A stretch of DNA of 64,000 bases, from NCBI RefSeq assembly GCF_902706035.1, contig NZ_CACSJA010000011.1, forward strand, positions 1-64,000, given 5' to 3'. A model generated the notes under the pieces. That model saw only the letters and a program-made list of their open reading frames with translations, did not search any database and was not told where the DNA came from. The stretch's first letter is position 1. Each line of letters opens with the position of its first letter. Source of the stretch: Pantoea sp. 18069 (lineage in GTDB: Bacteria > Pseudomonadota > Gammaproteobacteria > Burkholderiales > Burkholderiaceae_C). Shown one piece after another: positions 52,018 through 61,663 of this stretch. Position numbers and translations under genes: made by a program.

Positions 52018-52726
52018 CGGGTGTCTCAATTTCTTGGGTCAATGCAGCAGGGCGCGCATCTGGGGATCAAGCCAGGACAGGTGCGCGAGGCCGGACCTGC
52101 AGAAAACCACGAAGCCCTTGGCCTGTGGGCAGCCGACTTTTTGCGGGGGCGGCGGTAGCCTGTCTGGCCGGGTTGGCATTGACATACTAATTACAAAAAG
52201 TTATGATGAAGGTTGTTCGCGGACCAATAAGTCATGAAAATGACGCTAAAGGTTCGCCGGCACTGCTTGCGCAACTTGAATTCCATCGCGGTGCCAGGTT
52301 CTCGCCGCCGGGCTGGGCCCGGCGCATCGGCCGGAGGCTTCCGGCCCCATTGCCACGTCACTCTCTTGCAGGCGACGCCCCTCGACCAGGCCCGCCGCTT
52401 TGCGAATGAAGTACCGACGGGCACTGGTTTCGTCGCCACGTCTTCAGAGTCGTTCACCCCACCCTTGAGACGTTGTTGCTGCGCCAGGCCGGCCTGGCCT
52501 CAGCCGCAAATCCATCGATTTGCCGGGTGGTGCTCGCGACTTTCAGTGCCTGTCGGCAGCCTTTGAGGCTTGCCGGACCATCGCACGCACTTTCGCCCCG
52601 CGCTCTGTCCGGGCAGCTCCATCGGCTGGCGGCTTCCTCGTTTCGCACTGAAGCGCCTATTGGCTTGACGCTTTTTCCTCTCCAGCCCTGCAACCCTCGC
52701 CTTCGCGCGAAGAAAGATTTCCACTG
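52018..52726 (+). other. 709-bp interval holding a strong promoter and a ~510-base leader of proX
   Basis: No supported coding frame is visible on either strand. A frame at 52234-52566 begins 20 bases after the predicted transcript start but has no ribosome site and no recognisable protein. The region from 52240 to 52720 is GC-rich and could fold strongly. See the promoter at 52179. Confidence 0.5.
52179..52207 (+). promoter_or_regulatory. Strong sigma-70 promoter upstream of proX
   Basis: TTGACA (52179-52184), 17 bases, TATGAT (52202-52207): a perfect -35, ideal spacing and a 5/6 -10, embedded in locally AT-rich DNA. The predicted start near 52214 gives a leader of about 510 bases before the proX ATG. 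Confidence 0.75.
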
Positions 52727-53737
52727 ATGCACATTCGCAATATCGCCCACCCGCTCCTGGCCGCCAGCCTTCTTGCCCTCGGCCTTGCCTCGCACGCCGC
52801 GACCGACCTGCCCGGCAAGGGCGTCAAGGTGCTGCCGCTGCAAAGCGCGCTGGTCGAGGAGGCATTCCAGACGCTGCTCGTGACGCGCGCGCTGCAAAAG
52901 CTCGGCTACGACGTGCTGCCGATCAAGGAAGTCGAGTACCCGATGGCACACATGGCGGTGGCCAACGGCGACGCGACCTTCATTGCCAATCACTGGAATC
53001 CCCACCACGCCGAGTTCTACAAGAGTGCTGGCGGCGATGCCAAGATGACGCGCAAGGGCGTCTACGCGGCAGGCGCCACCCAGGGCTACATGATCGACAA
53101 GAAGACGGCCGATCAATACAAGATCACCCACCTGAGCCAGCTCGCCGATCCCAAGCTGGCCAAGCTGTTCGACGCCAATGGTGACGGCAAGGCGGATCTG
53201 GTGGGCGCCAGCGCGGGCTGGGGCGGTGAAGCGGTGATCGAGCACCAGCTCACCACGTTCAAGCTGCGCGACACCGTGACCTATACCCAGGGCAACTATC
53301 CGGCGCTGATTGCCGACACGGTCAGCCGCTTCAAGCAGGGCAAGCCGGTGCTCTACTACGCCTGGACGCCGTACTGGCTCAGCAACGTGCTGCGCCCGGG
53401 CCAGGACGTGGTCTGGCTCGAAGTGCCGTTCTCGGCCATGCCGGGAGTGCAGGCGGGCACCGACACCAAGCAGGCCAATGGCAAGAACTACGGCTTTCCG
53501 CTGAACAACGAGTACATCGTGGCCAACAAGGCGTTCGTGGAAAAGCATCCCGCGGCCGGCAAGCTGTTTGAAGTCATGGCCCTGCCGCTGGGCGACATCA
53601 GCACGCAGAACCGCTTGATGCACGATGGGCAGAACCGCCAGCAGGACATCGAGCGCCACACCGACGGCTGGATCAAGGCCCACCAGAAGACCTTTGATGG
53701 CTGGATCGCCCAGGCGATGGCCGCCGCGAAAAAGTAA
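52727..53737 (+). CDS. proX: Glycine betaine/proline betaine-type ABC substrate-binding protein
   Basis: 336 residues. A signal peptide ending 'LASHA|A' (about residue 25) precedes the OpuAC/ProX domain: 'EEAFQTLLVTRALQKLGYDV', 'GDATFIANHWNPHHAEFYK' with the aromatic box tryptophan, and 'VLYYAWTPYWLSNVLRPGQD'. It should bind a quaternary-amine osmolyte in the periplasm. No proV or proW is beside it, so the permease and ATPase are elsewhere. ATG 52727 follows 'cgaagaaag'. Confidence 0.9.
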   Translation: MHIRNIAHPLLAASLLALGLASHAATDLPGKGVKVLPLQSALVEEAFQTLLVTRALQKLGYDVLPIKEVEYPMAHMAVANGDATFIANHWNPHHAEFYKSAGGDAKMTRKGVYAAGATQGYMIDKKTADQYKITHLSQLADPKLAKLFDANGDGKADLVGASAGWGGEAVIEHQLTTFKLRDTVTYTQGNYPALIADTVSRFKQGKPVLYYAWTPYWLSNVLRPGQDVVWLEVPFSAMPGVQAGTDTKQANGKNYGFPLNNEYIVANKAFVEKHPAAGKLFEVMALPLGDISTQNRLMHDGQNRQQDIERHTDGWIKAHQKTFDGWIAQAMAAAKK

Positions 53738-53758
53738 GGCCCGGGCGCTGTCTGCAAG

Positions 53759-53791
53759 GAGCCGCCGTCCCTGGGATGGCGGCTTTTTTTC
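53759..53791 (+). terminator. Terminator after proX
   Basis: 'agccgcc' and 'ggcggct' pair across an 11-base loop and are followed by seven or more T residues. Confidence 0.85.
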
Positions 53792-53833
53792 TGCCCGGCA
53801 GGAGAGGGGCAGGGGGCTGGGAAAGCGCCCAAA

Positions 53834-53866
53834 GAAAAAGGCCGTTGCAGTGCAACGGCCTTTTGA
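53834..53866 (-). terminator. Terminator of the distal tRNA-Leu gene
   Basis: 'aaaaggccgttgca' and 'tgcaacggcctttt' form a near-perfect stem immediately beyond the CCA end of tRNA-Leu copy 3 on the minus strand. The same hairpin follows the middle copy at 54330-54362. Confidence 0.85.
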
Positions 53867-53869
53867 ATG

Positions 53870-53954
<85 letters not shown>

Positions 53955-54365
53955 ATTTCAGGAAAGATTGAATTATAGGGGGCGTTTTTGGGGTGAAAAG
54001 GAAAAGTGTGAATTTTTTCTTCTGGAGGCGATGCGGCTGGTCTGCGGGCGCGCAGCGAGCGGGGAGTCTTTGGCCTTTCGAGCCTGCGCCAGGATGCTCT
54101 GCGCCAGGCCCGGGGTGAGTGGGGCGCTTTGTTTTTCGTTAGGGTTCGCCTAAGGATCAAGGGCCAGAGAGTCTGGCTCCCCATGACGCTGCGCCACCCC
54201 CAGCCCGTGAAGCCGACTGTCCCAGGCAAGGAGCGCCCAAGCGATGCAAGCCGCACAGGGGGCGTTTCACTTCAGATCATGCTGCACAGTAATCCCCTGC
54301 TGTGCAAGGCAGCTTTCAACGCGCAAAAGAAAAAGGCCGTTGCAGTTGCAACGGCCTTTTGAATG
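53955..54365. other. 411-bp spacer between tRNA-Leu copies
   Basis: The bases on either side of the tRNAs are duplicated ('atttcaggaaagatt' on one side, 'cttttgaatgtgg' and the terminator on the other), which marks tandem duplication. The middle of the spacer is unique and holds no supported gene; a minus-strand frame through it is non-coding in appearance. Confidence 0.6.
54330..54362 (-). terminator. Terminator of the middle tRNA-Leu gene
   Basis: 'aaaaaggccgttgca' and 'tgcaacggcctttt' pair with a two-base loop. Near-identical to 53834-53866, so tRNA plus terminator were copied as a unit. Confidence 0.85.
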
Positions 54366-54450
<85 letters not shown>

Positions 54451-54630
54451 ATTTCAGGAAAGATTTGAATTATGCGGCATAAAAAACCGTGTTTTTCAAA
54501 AATCCCGAAAATATTTATTTCCCGAAACTTGTTGCGCTGGCCCTGCCGCATCGCACAATCACATTACAAGACCACTGAGGTAGCAGTAGCCCTGAATTTT
54601 TCAAAAACCCTTGCAGGTTCTCGTTAAACT

Positions 54631-54715
<85 letters not shown>

Positions 54716-54749
54716 ATCTCAGGAAAGATCAACATTGTATAGCAAAAAA

Positions 54750-57191
54750 ATGAACCTCAGCACAAACTCTGCCAGCGCAACCGAAGAAATCGAAGGCAGC
54801 GTGCAGGGGCATCGCGACGGCCACGGTTATGTGTTGCGCGATGACGGTGAAAAAGACATCTACATCCCGGCCAACGAAATGCGTGCGGTGCTGCACAAGG
54901 ACCGGGTCAAGGTCATCGTCGTGCGCCATGACCGGCGCGGCCGCCCCGAAGGGCGCGTGACCGAAATCATCGAGCGCCCGACCAAGACCATCATCGGCCG
55001 GCTGCTGCAGGAAAGCGGTGTCTGGCTGGTCGCGCCCGAAGACAAGCGCTATGGCCAGGATGTGCTGATTCCCGCGAACGCCACGGGCACGGCCAAGACC
55101 GGCCAGGTCGTGGTCGCGGAGCTCACGGAGTCGCCTGCGCTGTTCGGCCAGCCGGTCGGTCGCATCACCGAAGTGCTAGGCGAAGTCGACGACGCGGGCA
55201 TGGAAATCGAGATCGCGGTGCGCAAGTACGATGTGCCGCACGAGTTCTCGCCCGAGTGCCTGGAGCAGGCCAAGGGCCTGCCCGACAAGGTGCGCGCCAT
55301 CGACCGCAAGCAGCGCATCGACCTGACCGACGTGCCGCTGGTGACCATAGATGGCGAGGACGCGCGCGACTTCGACGATGCCGTGTACTGCGAGCCCGCC
55401 AAGGTCGGGCGCGCCAAGGGCTGGCGCCTGCTGGTGGCGATTGCCGACGTGAGCCACTATGTGCGCACCGGCAGCGCGATCGACACCGACGCCTACGACC
55501 GTGCGACCAGCGTCTATTTCCCGCGCCGCGTGATTCCCATGCTGCCCGAAAAGCTCAGCAACGGCCTGTGCTCGCTGAACCCCGAAGTCGACCGCCTGTG
55601 CATGGTCTGCGACATGTTGGTCACGGCCAAGGGCGATGTGCACGCCTACCAGTTCTATCCGGCGGTGATGCACAGCCATGCGCGCTTCACCTATACCGAA
55701 GTCGCAGCCATCCTGTCGAACACGCGCGGCCCCGAAGCCCAGCGCCGCAGCGCGCGCGTGCCCGATCTGCTGAACCTGCACGGCGTCTACCAGTCGCTGC
55801 TCAAGGCGCGCCAGGCGCGCGGCGCCGTGGATTTCGAGACCACCGAAACGCAGATCGTCTGCGACGACAACGGCCGCATCGAGAAGATCATTCCGCGCAC
55901 GCGCAACGAAGCGCACAAGCTGATCGAGGAAGCGATGCTCGCGGCCAACGTCTGCAGCGCCGACTTCATCGCGCAAAGCGGCCAGAACGGCCTGTTTCGC
56001 GTGCACGACAGCCCGTCGGTCGAGAAGCAGGAAGTGCTGCGCAATTACCTCAAGGCCATGGCCGTGGGCATGTCGATCAGCGACAACCCCAGGCCCGCCG
56101 AGTTCCAGGCGATTGCCCAGGCGACCAAGGACCGCCCCGACGCGCCGCAGATCCACACCATGCTGCTGCGCTCGATGATGCAGGCGATCTACACGCCCGT
56201 GAACGAAGGCCACTTCGGCCTGGCCTTCGAGGCCTACACCCACTTCACCAGCCCGATCCGGCGCTACCCCGATCTGCTGGTGCACCGCGTGATCAAGTCC
56301 GAACTCGAAGGCAAGCGCTACCGCCTGCCGGTGCTGCCGACGCCGGGCGAAGCCCATGCCAAGCTGGCCAAGCGCCTGGCGAACCGCGTGAGCGCGCCCA
56401 ATCAGGCGCCGCGCAAGAAGCCCGCGGGCGGTGCCGAGCTGCTGGCCTGGGAGGCCGCGGGCCTGCACTGCAGCGCCAACGAACGCCGTGCCGACGAGGC
56501 CAGCCGCGATGTCGAGTCCTGGCTCAAGTGCAAGTACATGCGCGAGCACCTGGGCGAGGAGTTCTCGGGCACCGTGACGGCCGTGACCACCTTCGGCATC
56601 TTTGTGACGCTGGACGCGATGTACGTCGAAGGCCTGGTGCACATCACCGAGCTGGGCGGCGATTACTTCAAGTTCGATGAAATGCGCCAGGAACTGCGCG
56701 GCGAGCGTTCGGGCATACGCTATGCAATAGGCTCGCGGCTGCGCGTGCAGGTCAGCCGCGTCGACCTCGATGGCCGGCGCATCGACTTCCGTCTGGTGCA
56801 GGAAGGCGGCGAAGCCCAGCCTGCGCGCAGCGGCGGCGGCAAGCGCGACGCCCGGCCCCAGCGCGGAACGCGGGAGGAACGCAGCCCGCGCGACGAGCGC
56901 GGCCGGCGCGAGGAGGCTTCGGGCCATCGCACCGAGCGCCCTGAACGCAATCCACGCGATGCGGGTGCGCGGCAGGCCGGCGATGCGCAGCCGCACGTGG
57001 AGGATTCCAACGACCAGGCAATGGATGCGCCCGTCAGCCGCAAGGACCGTGGCAGCCGCTCCAAGCCCTCGCTGCTGATGCCCTCGCTGCCGCCACCGTC
57101 GCCCATCGAAGGCCTCAAGGCGTCGGTACGCAAGGCCGCGACAGGCCCCAAGCCGCCCAGCGGCAAACCCAAGCGCAAGCCACGCCGTTAA
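54750..57191 (+). CDS. rnr: Ribonuclease R
   Basis: 813 residues. The protein begins directly at the first cold-shock domain ('EGSVQGHRDGHGYVLRDDGE'), so the N-terminal helix-turn-helix of E. coli RNase R is absent, and the tRNA gene just upstream leaves no room for it. The RNB catalytic motif 'TIDGEDARDFDDAV' holds the metal-binding aspartates. 'FTSPIRRYPDLLVHRVIKSE' is the conserved RNB end and 'FSGTVTAVTTFGIFVTL' the S1 domain. The last 130 residues are a basic Arg/Glu/Pro-rich tail. It degrades structured RNA 3' to 5'. ATG 54750 has no strong ribosome site. Confidence 0.94.
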   Translation: MNLSTNSASATEEIEGSVQGHRDGHGYVLRDDGEKDIYIPANEMRAVLHKDRVKVIVVRHDRRGRPEGRVTEIIERPTKTIIGRLLQESGVWLVAPEDKRYGQDVLIPANATGTAKTGQVVVAELTESPALFGQPVGRITEVLGEVDDAGMEIEIAVRKYDVPHEFSPECLEQAKGLPDKVRAIDRKQRIDLTDVPLVTIDGEDARDFDDAVYCEPAKVGRAKGWRLLVAIADVSHYVRTGSAIDTDAYDRATSVYFPRRVIPMLPEKLSNGLCSLNPEVDRLCMVCDMLVTAKGDVHAYQFYPAVMHSHARFTYTEVAAILSNTRGPEAQRRSARVPDLLNLHGVYQSLLKARQARGAVDFETTETQIVCDDNGRIEKIIPRTRNEAHKLIEEAMLAANVCSADFIAQSGQNGLFRVHDSPSVEKQEVLRNYLKAMAVGMSISDNPRPAEFQAIAQATKDRPDAPQIHTMLLRSMMQAIYTPVNEGHFGLAFEAYTHFTSPIRRYPDLLVHRVIKSELEGKRYRLPVLPTPGEAHAKLAKRLANRVSAPNQAPRKKPAGGAELLAWEAAGLHCSANERRADEASRDVESWLKCKYMREHLGEEFSGTVTAVTTFGIFVTLDAMYVEGLVHITELGGDYFKFDEMRQELRGERSGIRYAIGSRLRVQVSRVDLDGRRIDFRLVQEGGEAQPARSGGGKRDARPQRGTREERSPRDERGRREEASGHRTERPERNPRDAGARQAGDAQPHVEDSNDQAMDAPVSRKDRGSRSKPSLLMPSLPPPSPIEGLKASVRKAATGPKPPSGKPKRKPRR

Positions 57192-57204
57192 GCCGTGGCT
57201 GCAC

Positions 57205-57243
57205 CAAAGGCCCTTGCCGGTTCTGCCAGCGAGGGCTTTTTTG
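57205..57243. terminator. Terminator between rnr and nnrED
   Basis: 'aaaggcccttgcc' and 'agcgagggctttttt' pair with one mismatch region and a T run, in the convergent interval. Confidence 0.7.
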
Positions 57244-57251
57244 CGTCGCGC

Positions 57252-58763
57252 TTATTGAAGCATTGCCGCAAGCGCGCTGGCGGTGAGTGCCAGGTGCGCG
57301 GGCCAGCGGTCGGCCGCCGCGCCATGCGCCTGTGCGGCATCGCTGGCCGCATGGTGGGGCGCAAGTCCACGCGCCAGGCGCGCGCCTATCAGTCCTGCGA
57401 GCACATCGCCCGTGCCGGCCGTGGCCAGCCGGGCATTGCCGGTCGGGTTGACGATGGGCCGTTCGCCCGGGGTGGCGGTGATCGAGCCCGAGCCCTTGAG
57501 CACCACCGTGCAGGCGTAGCGAGCGGCCAGCGCCTGCGCCGCGGCCAGCCGGTCGGCCTGGACTTCGCTGGTGGTGCAGTGCAGCAGGCGCGCGGCTTCG
57601 AGGGGGTGGGGCGTGAGCACCGTGGCCTGGCCGGCGGCGGCGCGGGCGCGCAAGGCCGTGGACAATGCGCTGTCGCCGGCCACGGCGTTGAGTCCGTCGG
57701 CGTCGAGCACCAGGCGCGGCGCCTGGGCCAGCACCGCGGGCAGCACGGCGCGCACGGCTTCGCCGCCGCCACAGCCGCAGACCACGCTCAGATCGGGCAA
57801 GCGCAGTGCATCGAAGCGGCGCAGCATCAGTTCGGGCCAGGGTGGCGCCAGCGTCAATCCATCGTCCAGCAGGGAAACCATTACCCGGCCCGCGCCGCCA
57901 AACACCGCTGCGCCGGCCGCGAGCCAGGCCGCGCCGGTCATGCCCATGCCGCGCGCCTGCAGGCCTTCGCCGCCGACCACGGCGACATCGCCAAAGCTGC
58001 CTTTGTGGCTGGCGTGCTGCGCATTGCCGCGCGTGTTTGCGCGCTGCTCCGGGCCGTCGATTCCCAGCTGCGCCGTGGCCGGCGGCGCAAGCGCGCCGCA
58101 ACCCAGGTCGTCGAGCCAGACGCTGCCGCTGGCATCGCGCCCCTGGGCGGTGAACAGTCCGGGCTTGAGCGTCAGCAGGCTTAGCGTATGGCAAGGCGCA
58201 ATAGGCGGCGAGTCGGGTGCGAATCCTGCGGCGTACTGGCCGGTGTCGGCATCGAGCCCCGAAGGCATGTCGACCGCCAGCAGCGTCGCCGGGCTGTTGC
58301 GCAGATGGTCCAGCAACGCGCGCAGCGCTGGCGCCGGCGCGCGCGCGGACGCGGCGCGCAGGCCTATGCCCAGCAGGGCATCGATGCACAGATCGCGCGG
58401 CCCGAGGTCGGTGGGCGGGCCGGGCGCAAACACCACGCCGGCTGCGAGCGCGCGCTGCCAGGCGGCGCGCGCATCGGCCGGTGTGGAGTCGGGATGGCCC
58501 AGCCAGGTCACGGTGACGCTCCGGCCGGCCTGGTGCAGGCGGGCCGCGGCCTCCAGGCCGTCGCCGCCATTGTTGCCGCTGCCGCAGGCGATCCAGATCC
58601 GGCGCGCATGCGGCGCGAGCGCCAGGGCCAGGCTGGCGGTGGACGCGCCCGCGCGCTGCATCAGGCAGTGGGCGGGCAGGCCGATTGCGGCCGTGGTTTC
58701 CAGGGCGCGGGTCGCGGCAACGCCGTGCAGCGCATGGGTCTGTTCAATGGAGATGGCTTGCAT
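57252..58763 (-). CDS. nnr: Bifunctional NAD(P)HX epimerase / ADP-dependent dehydratase
   Basis: 503 residues, two fused enzymes. The N-terminal YjeF domain (about 1-225) has 'ACGSGNNGGDGLEAAARLH' and 'CIDALLGIGL'. The C-terminal carbohydrate-kinase-like domain has 'SFGDVAVVGGEGLQARGMGM', 'TPHPLEAARLL', 'VLKGSGSITATP' and 'ARLATAGTGDVLAGLIGARL' with the catalytic GTGD. It repairs hydrated NADH/NADPH. Fused as in E. coli YjeF. Confidence 0.93.
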   Translation of the reverse strand: MQAISIEQTHALHGVAATRALETTAAIGLPAHCLMQRAGASTASLALALAPHARRIWIACGSGNNGGDGLEAAARLHQAGRSVTVTWLGHPDSTPADARAAWQRALAAGVVFAPGPPTDLGPRDLCIDALLGIGLRAASARAPAPALRALLDHLRNSPATLLAVDMPSGLDADTGQYAAGFAPDSPPIAPCHTLSLLTLKPGLFTAQGRDASGSVWLDDLGCGALAPPATAQLGIDGPEQRANTRGNAQHASHKGSFGDVAVVGGEGLQARGMGMTGAAWLAAGAAVFGGAGRVMVSLLDDGLTLAPPWPELMLRRFDALRLPDLSVVCGCGGGEAVRAVLPAVLAQAPRLVLDADGLNAVAGDSALSTALRARAAAGQATVLTPHPLEAARLLHCTTSEVQADRLAAAQALAARYACTVVLKGSGSITATPGERPIVNPTGNARLATAGTGDVLAGLIGARLARGLAPHHAASDAAQAHGAAADRWPAHLALTASALAAMLQ

Positions 58764-58784
58764 GGCCCCAGCATAGGGCCGCGC

Positions 58785-60035
58785 TCAGAAGCGTTCAAGC
58801 ACCAGGCCCTGGGTGTCGATGGCCGGTGCGCGCCCGGCGACCAGGTCGGCGAGCAACTGGCCGCAGCCGTGCGCCATGGCCGCGCCGTGGTTGCCGTGGC
58901 CCAGGTTGAGCCAGATGCCGGGCAGGCCGCTGGCGCCCAGCAGTGGCGCGCCGTCGGCGGTCATGGCGCGCGTGCCGCGCCAGGTCTGCACGCCCTGCGA
59001 GGGCTGCATGCCGCCGGGAAACCAGTGGTTGAGCGCGTCGTAGAGGCGCTGCAGGCTGGGCGCGTGGTGCGCGCCCGAGGTGCCGATTTCGGCGCCGCCG
59101 CCCGCGCGCACGCGCTGGCCCAGCCGCACCAGCGTGATCTGGCTGTCCCAGTCGACGACGGCGCAGCGCGGCGCATGCACGGGTTCGCGCACGGGCGCGC
59201 TCACGGTGTAGCCGCCCAGGCCGACCACGGGCAGCTTCAGGCCCAGCGGGCGCAGCAGTGCGGCGCTGTCGGCGCCCGCGCAGACCACGATGGCGTCGTG
59301 CACGCGTGGGCTCGACTCTCCCGCGAGCTGCACGCCCGTGGGCGCGTGGCGCAGCCGGCTGACATGCGCGTCGAACACGAACTGCACGCCCATCTGCTGG
59401 GCCTCGAAGCGTTGCAACTGCACCCACAGGCGTGAGTTGGCGGTGGCGGCGCCGGGCAGGTTCAGCGCGCCGACCAATTTGAAATCGGACGCCAGGCCGG
59501 GTTCGAGCTGGCGTGCCTGGGCCGCATCGAGCCGCTGCACGGCCACGCCGGCGTCGGCGAGCACTGCCAGCGCGGGCTGCAGCCGGGCCAGCGTGGCTTC
59601 GGTGCGCAGCAGCACCAGCGCGCCGGTCTGCGCTTGCAGGTCCTGGGCCAGCGCGGCGCCCCCGCTGTCGCGCAGTGCGCGGCTGTACTGGGCCAGGCGT
59701 TCGATGGCCGCGAGCGCCGGGTGCACGCGCTCGGGTGCGCTGCGCACGCGCCGTCCAGCCTGGCGCCAGCGCCAGAGCCAGGCCAGGTCGGCGCTGTCCA
59801 ATGCGCTGCCTATGCGCAGCAGCGCGGGTTGGCGGCGCAGACCGGCGGAAGGTGCGAGGCCCGCAGCGCTCCAGGGCTGGAGCAGGGCCGGCGCGAGCCA
59901 GCCCGTGGGCGCGAAGCTCGCGCCTTCGGCCGCGCTGCCGCGCTGGTCGTAGACCGTGACGGCGTGGCCGTCATGCTGCAGCGCGTGCGCAGTGGCGATG
60001 CCGGCGGCGCCGGCACCCACGATGGCAATGTTCAT
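58785..60035 (-). CDS. FAD-dependent D-amino-acid dehydrogenase (DadA-like)
   Basis: 416 residues. The Rossmann start 'NIAIVGAGAAGIATAHAL' binds FAD, 'TGWLAPALLQPWSAAG' is the DadA-type second motif and 'IWLNLGHGNHGAAMAHGCG' the C-terminal FAD loop. Such enzymes oxidise D-amino acids and pass electrons to the respiratory chain. It is 46 bases downstream of the amidase gene on the same strand, so the pair may degrade an amide-linked amino compound. Exact substrate unknown. Confidence 0.88.
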   Translation of the reverse strand: MNIAIVGAGAAGIATAHALQHDGHAVTVYDQRGSAAEGASFAPTGWLAPALLQPWSAAGLAPSAGLRRQPALLRIGSALDSADLAWLWRWRQAGRRVRSAPERVHPALAAIERLAQYSRALRDSGGAALAQDLQAQTGALVLLRTEATLARLQPALAVLADAGVAVQRLDAAQARQLEPGLASDFKLVGALNLPGAATANSRLWVQLQRFEAQQMGVQFVFDAHVSRLRHAPTGVQLAGESSPRVHDAIVVCAGADSAALLRPLGLKLPVVGLGGYTVSAPVREPVHAPRCAVVDWDSQITLVRLGQRVRAGGGAEIGTSGAHHAPSLQRLYDALNHWFPGGMQPSQGVQTWRGTRAMTADGAPLLGASGLPGIWLNLGHGNHGAAMAHGCGQLLADLVAGRAPAIDTQGLVLERF

Positions 60036-60081
60036 GAGAGGGTGTGATCAGAAAGGTCCGGCCCGCAGCGCGGGTGCTGCG

Positions 60082-61458
60082 CTACGACGCCGCGAGTATG
60101 CCTTCGATCTGCAGGCTGATGTCGAGTACCGCATCATCGTGCAGCGCGCCATGCCAGACCATCAACCCTACGGGCAGCTCGCCTTGTATGTGGCAGGGCA
60201 GCGACAGCGCGCAGCCGTCGAGCATGTTGACCACGCTGGTGTTGCGCAGCAGCAAGGTATTGGCGCGCTGGAAGGCCGCGTCGCGCTGCGCGTCGACGGC
60301 GGCGTCGAGGCCGTCGGCCGGTGCGACGCTGGCAATGGGGGGCGCGAGAATTGGGACCGTGGGCGACAGCAGCGCGTCGTAGCCGGCCAGCGCCTGCTCC
60401 ATGCGCGCGATCCACTGGTTGCGCGCGTGGTGCAGGTCGATGTAGTGCGCGGCCGTCATGCCCGCGCCGCGTTCGATGCGGCTGCGCACGCGCGGGTCGT
60501 AGGGCAGGCCCAGCGCGTCGGCCCGGGCCAGCAGCGGGCGGTGCCAGGCATAGCTTTCGGCGCCCGGGAAGCTGCCGTGGTCGTTGATGTGGGCCAGCGT
60601 GTCGAGTTCGGGCAGGTCGATGTCGACGATGCGCGCGCCCGCGGCGCGCAGCTGCTCGAGGCTGCGCTCGAAGGCCAGTGCCACGGCGGGCTCGATGTCG
60701 TCGAGGAACAGCCGGCGCGGCACGGCCAGGCGCCAGTCGGCGATGCCGCAGGCCGCGCGCGCGACCGTGCGCGCGGCGAGGATTTCGTGCACAAGAATAG
60801 CGTCGCGCACGCTGCGCGTGATCGCGCAGGCCGTGTCCAGCGTGGGCGACAGCGCAATCGTGCCGCTGGTGGGCGTGAGGCGCGCGGTGTTCTTGAAACC
60901 GACCAGGCCATTGAGCGCCGCGGGAATGCGTATCGAGCCGCCGGTGTCCGAGCCCAGGCCCACATAGGCCGCGCCGCTGGCCACCGACACCGCCGCGCCC
61001 GACGACGAGCCGCCGCTCACGCGCGCCGGACCGGGCAGGGGGCCGAAACGTGCATCGAGCGCTGCGGGCGTGCCGAAATGCGGGTTGACGCCCACGCCGG
61101 AATAGGCGAATTCCACCATGTGGGTGCGGCCTATGAGCGCCGCGCCGGCCGCGCGCAGCCGGGCCACGGCCAGGCAGTCCTCGCCGGCAGGGGGGGCATC
61201 GGCGAGCACGCGCGAACTCGCCGCACTGCGTGTGCCCTCGATGTCGAAGAGGTCTTTGACCGAGACCGGCAGGCCGGCCAGCGGCAACTGCGGCGCGGCG
61301 CGGGCCGCGCTGTGCATGGCGCTGTCGAACAGTGTCTGGGCAAACACATGCGCGCAGGCCGGTGTGCTCGCCGTGGCGATCGCGGCCTGGAGCAGATCGG
61401 TGGCGCGGCATTCGCCGCTGCGCACGTTGGCGAGTGCGGAGCAAAGATCAAAGGACAT
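60082..61458 (-). CDS. Amidase-signature-family hydrolase
   Basis: 458 residues. The Ser-cisSer-Lys triad is visible: K68 in 'LPVSVKDLFD', serines at 151-153 in 'SGGSSSGAAVSVASG' and S175 in 'DTGGSIRIPA'. The family also contains GatA, but there are no gatB/gatC genes here and the C-terminal part is unlike GatA. It hydrolyses an amide or carbamate. Start 61458 ('MSFDLCSAL') leaves 205 bases to rpsB, with which it is divergent. Confidence 0.9.
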   Translation of the reverse strand: MSFDLCSALANVRSGECRATDLLQAAIATASTPACAHVFAQTLFDSAMHSAARAAPQLPLAGLPVSVKDLFDIEGTRSAASSRVLADAPPAGEDCLAVARLRAAGAALIGRTHMVEFAYSGVGVNPHFGTPAALDARFGPLPGPARVSGGSSSGAAVSVASGAAYVGLGSDTGGSIRIPAALNGLVGFKNTARLTPTSGTIALSPTLDTACAITRSVRDAILVHEILAARTVARAACGIADWRLAVPRRLFLDDIEPAVALAFERSLEQLRAAGARIVDIDLPELDTLAHINDHGSFPGAESYAWHRPLLARADALGLPYDPRVRSRIERGAGMTAAHYIDLHHARNQWIARMEQALAGYDALLSPTVPILAPPIASVAPADGLDAAVDAQRDAAFQRANTLLLRNTSVVNMLDGCALSLPCHIQGELPVGLMVWHGALHDDAVLDISLQIEGILAAS

Positions 61459-61462
61459 GCTT

Positions 61463-61472
61463 GTGGTAGAAT
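61463..61472 (+). promoter_or_regulatory. Extended -10 promoter candidate for rpsB
   Basis: 'tgtggtagaat' gives TGn-TAGAAT at 61464-61472, an extended -10. No good -35 is seen. The transcript would have a leader of about 185 bases, room for the S2 autoregulatory leader known in other bacteria, which I cannot confirm by sequence alone. Confidence 0.45.
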
Positions 61473-61663
61473 TTTTCGGCTTTGCTGAGTGCTGCCTTGC
61501 GGCATGCAATGCTGGGCGCGTCTTACGCGTTTGGCGTCACGTTCTGTGCACAGTGTGCCCTAGTGGCAAGCAGCAAAGCAAATAGCAAACCAGTCCCCTC
61601 AAGGTGTTGCCCTCACGGGCAAATGTCGGGCTGGATTTTAGACCCAACCTTTGGAGTATTCAT

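Noticed and set aside
48953..52042. Two very long minus-strand open frames (about 1000 residues) over the DUF349 gene
   Set aside because: Both are products of the GC-rich repeated coding strand; one is Ser/Ala/Arg-rich and the other Gly/His/Arg-rich, and neither has a start signal or domain.
52234..52566. 110-residue plus-strand frame in the proX leader
   Set aside because: Starts soon after a good promoter but lacks a ribosome site and shows no protein-like composition; kept only as part of the leader.
60082..61458. GatA subunit of the Glu-tRNA amidotransferase
   Set aside because: No gatB or gatC alongside, and the C-terminal half does not resemble GatA.
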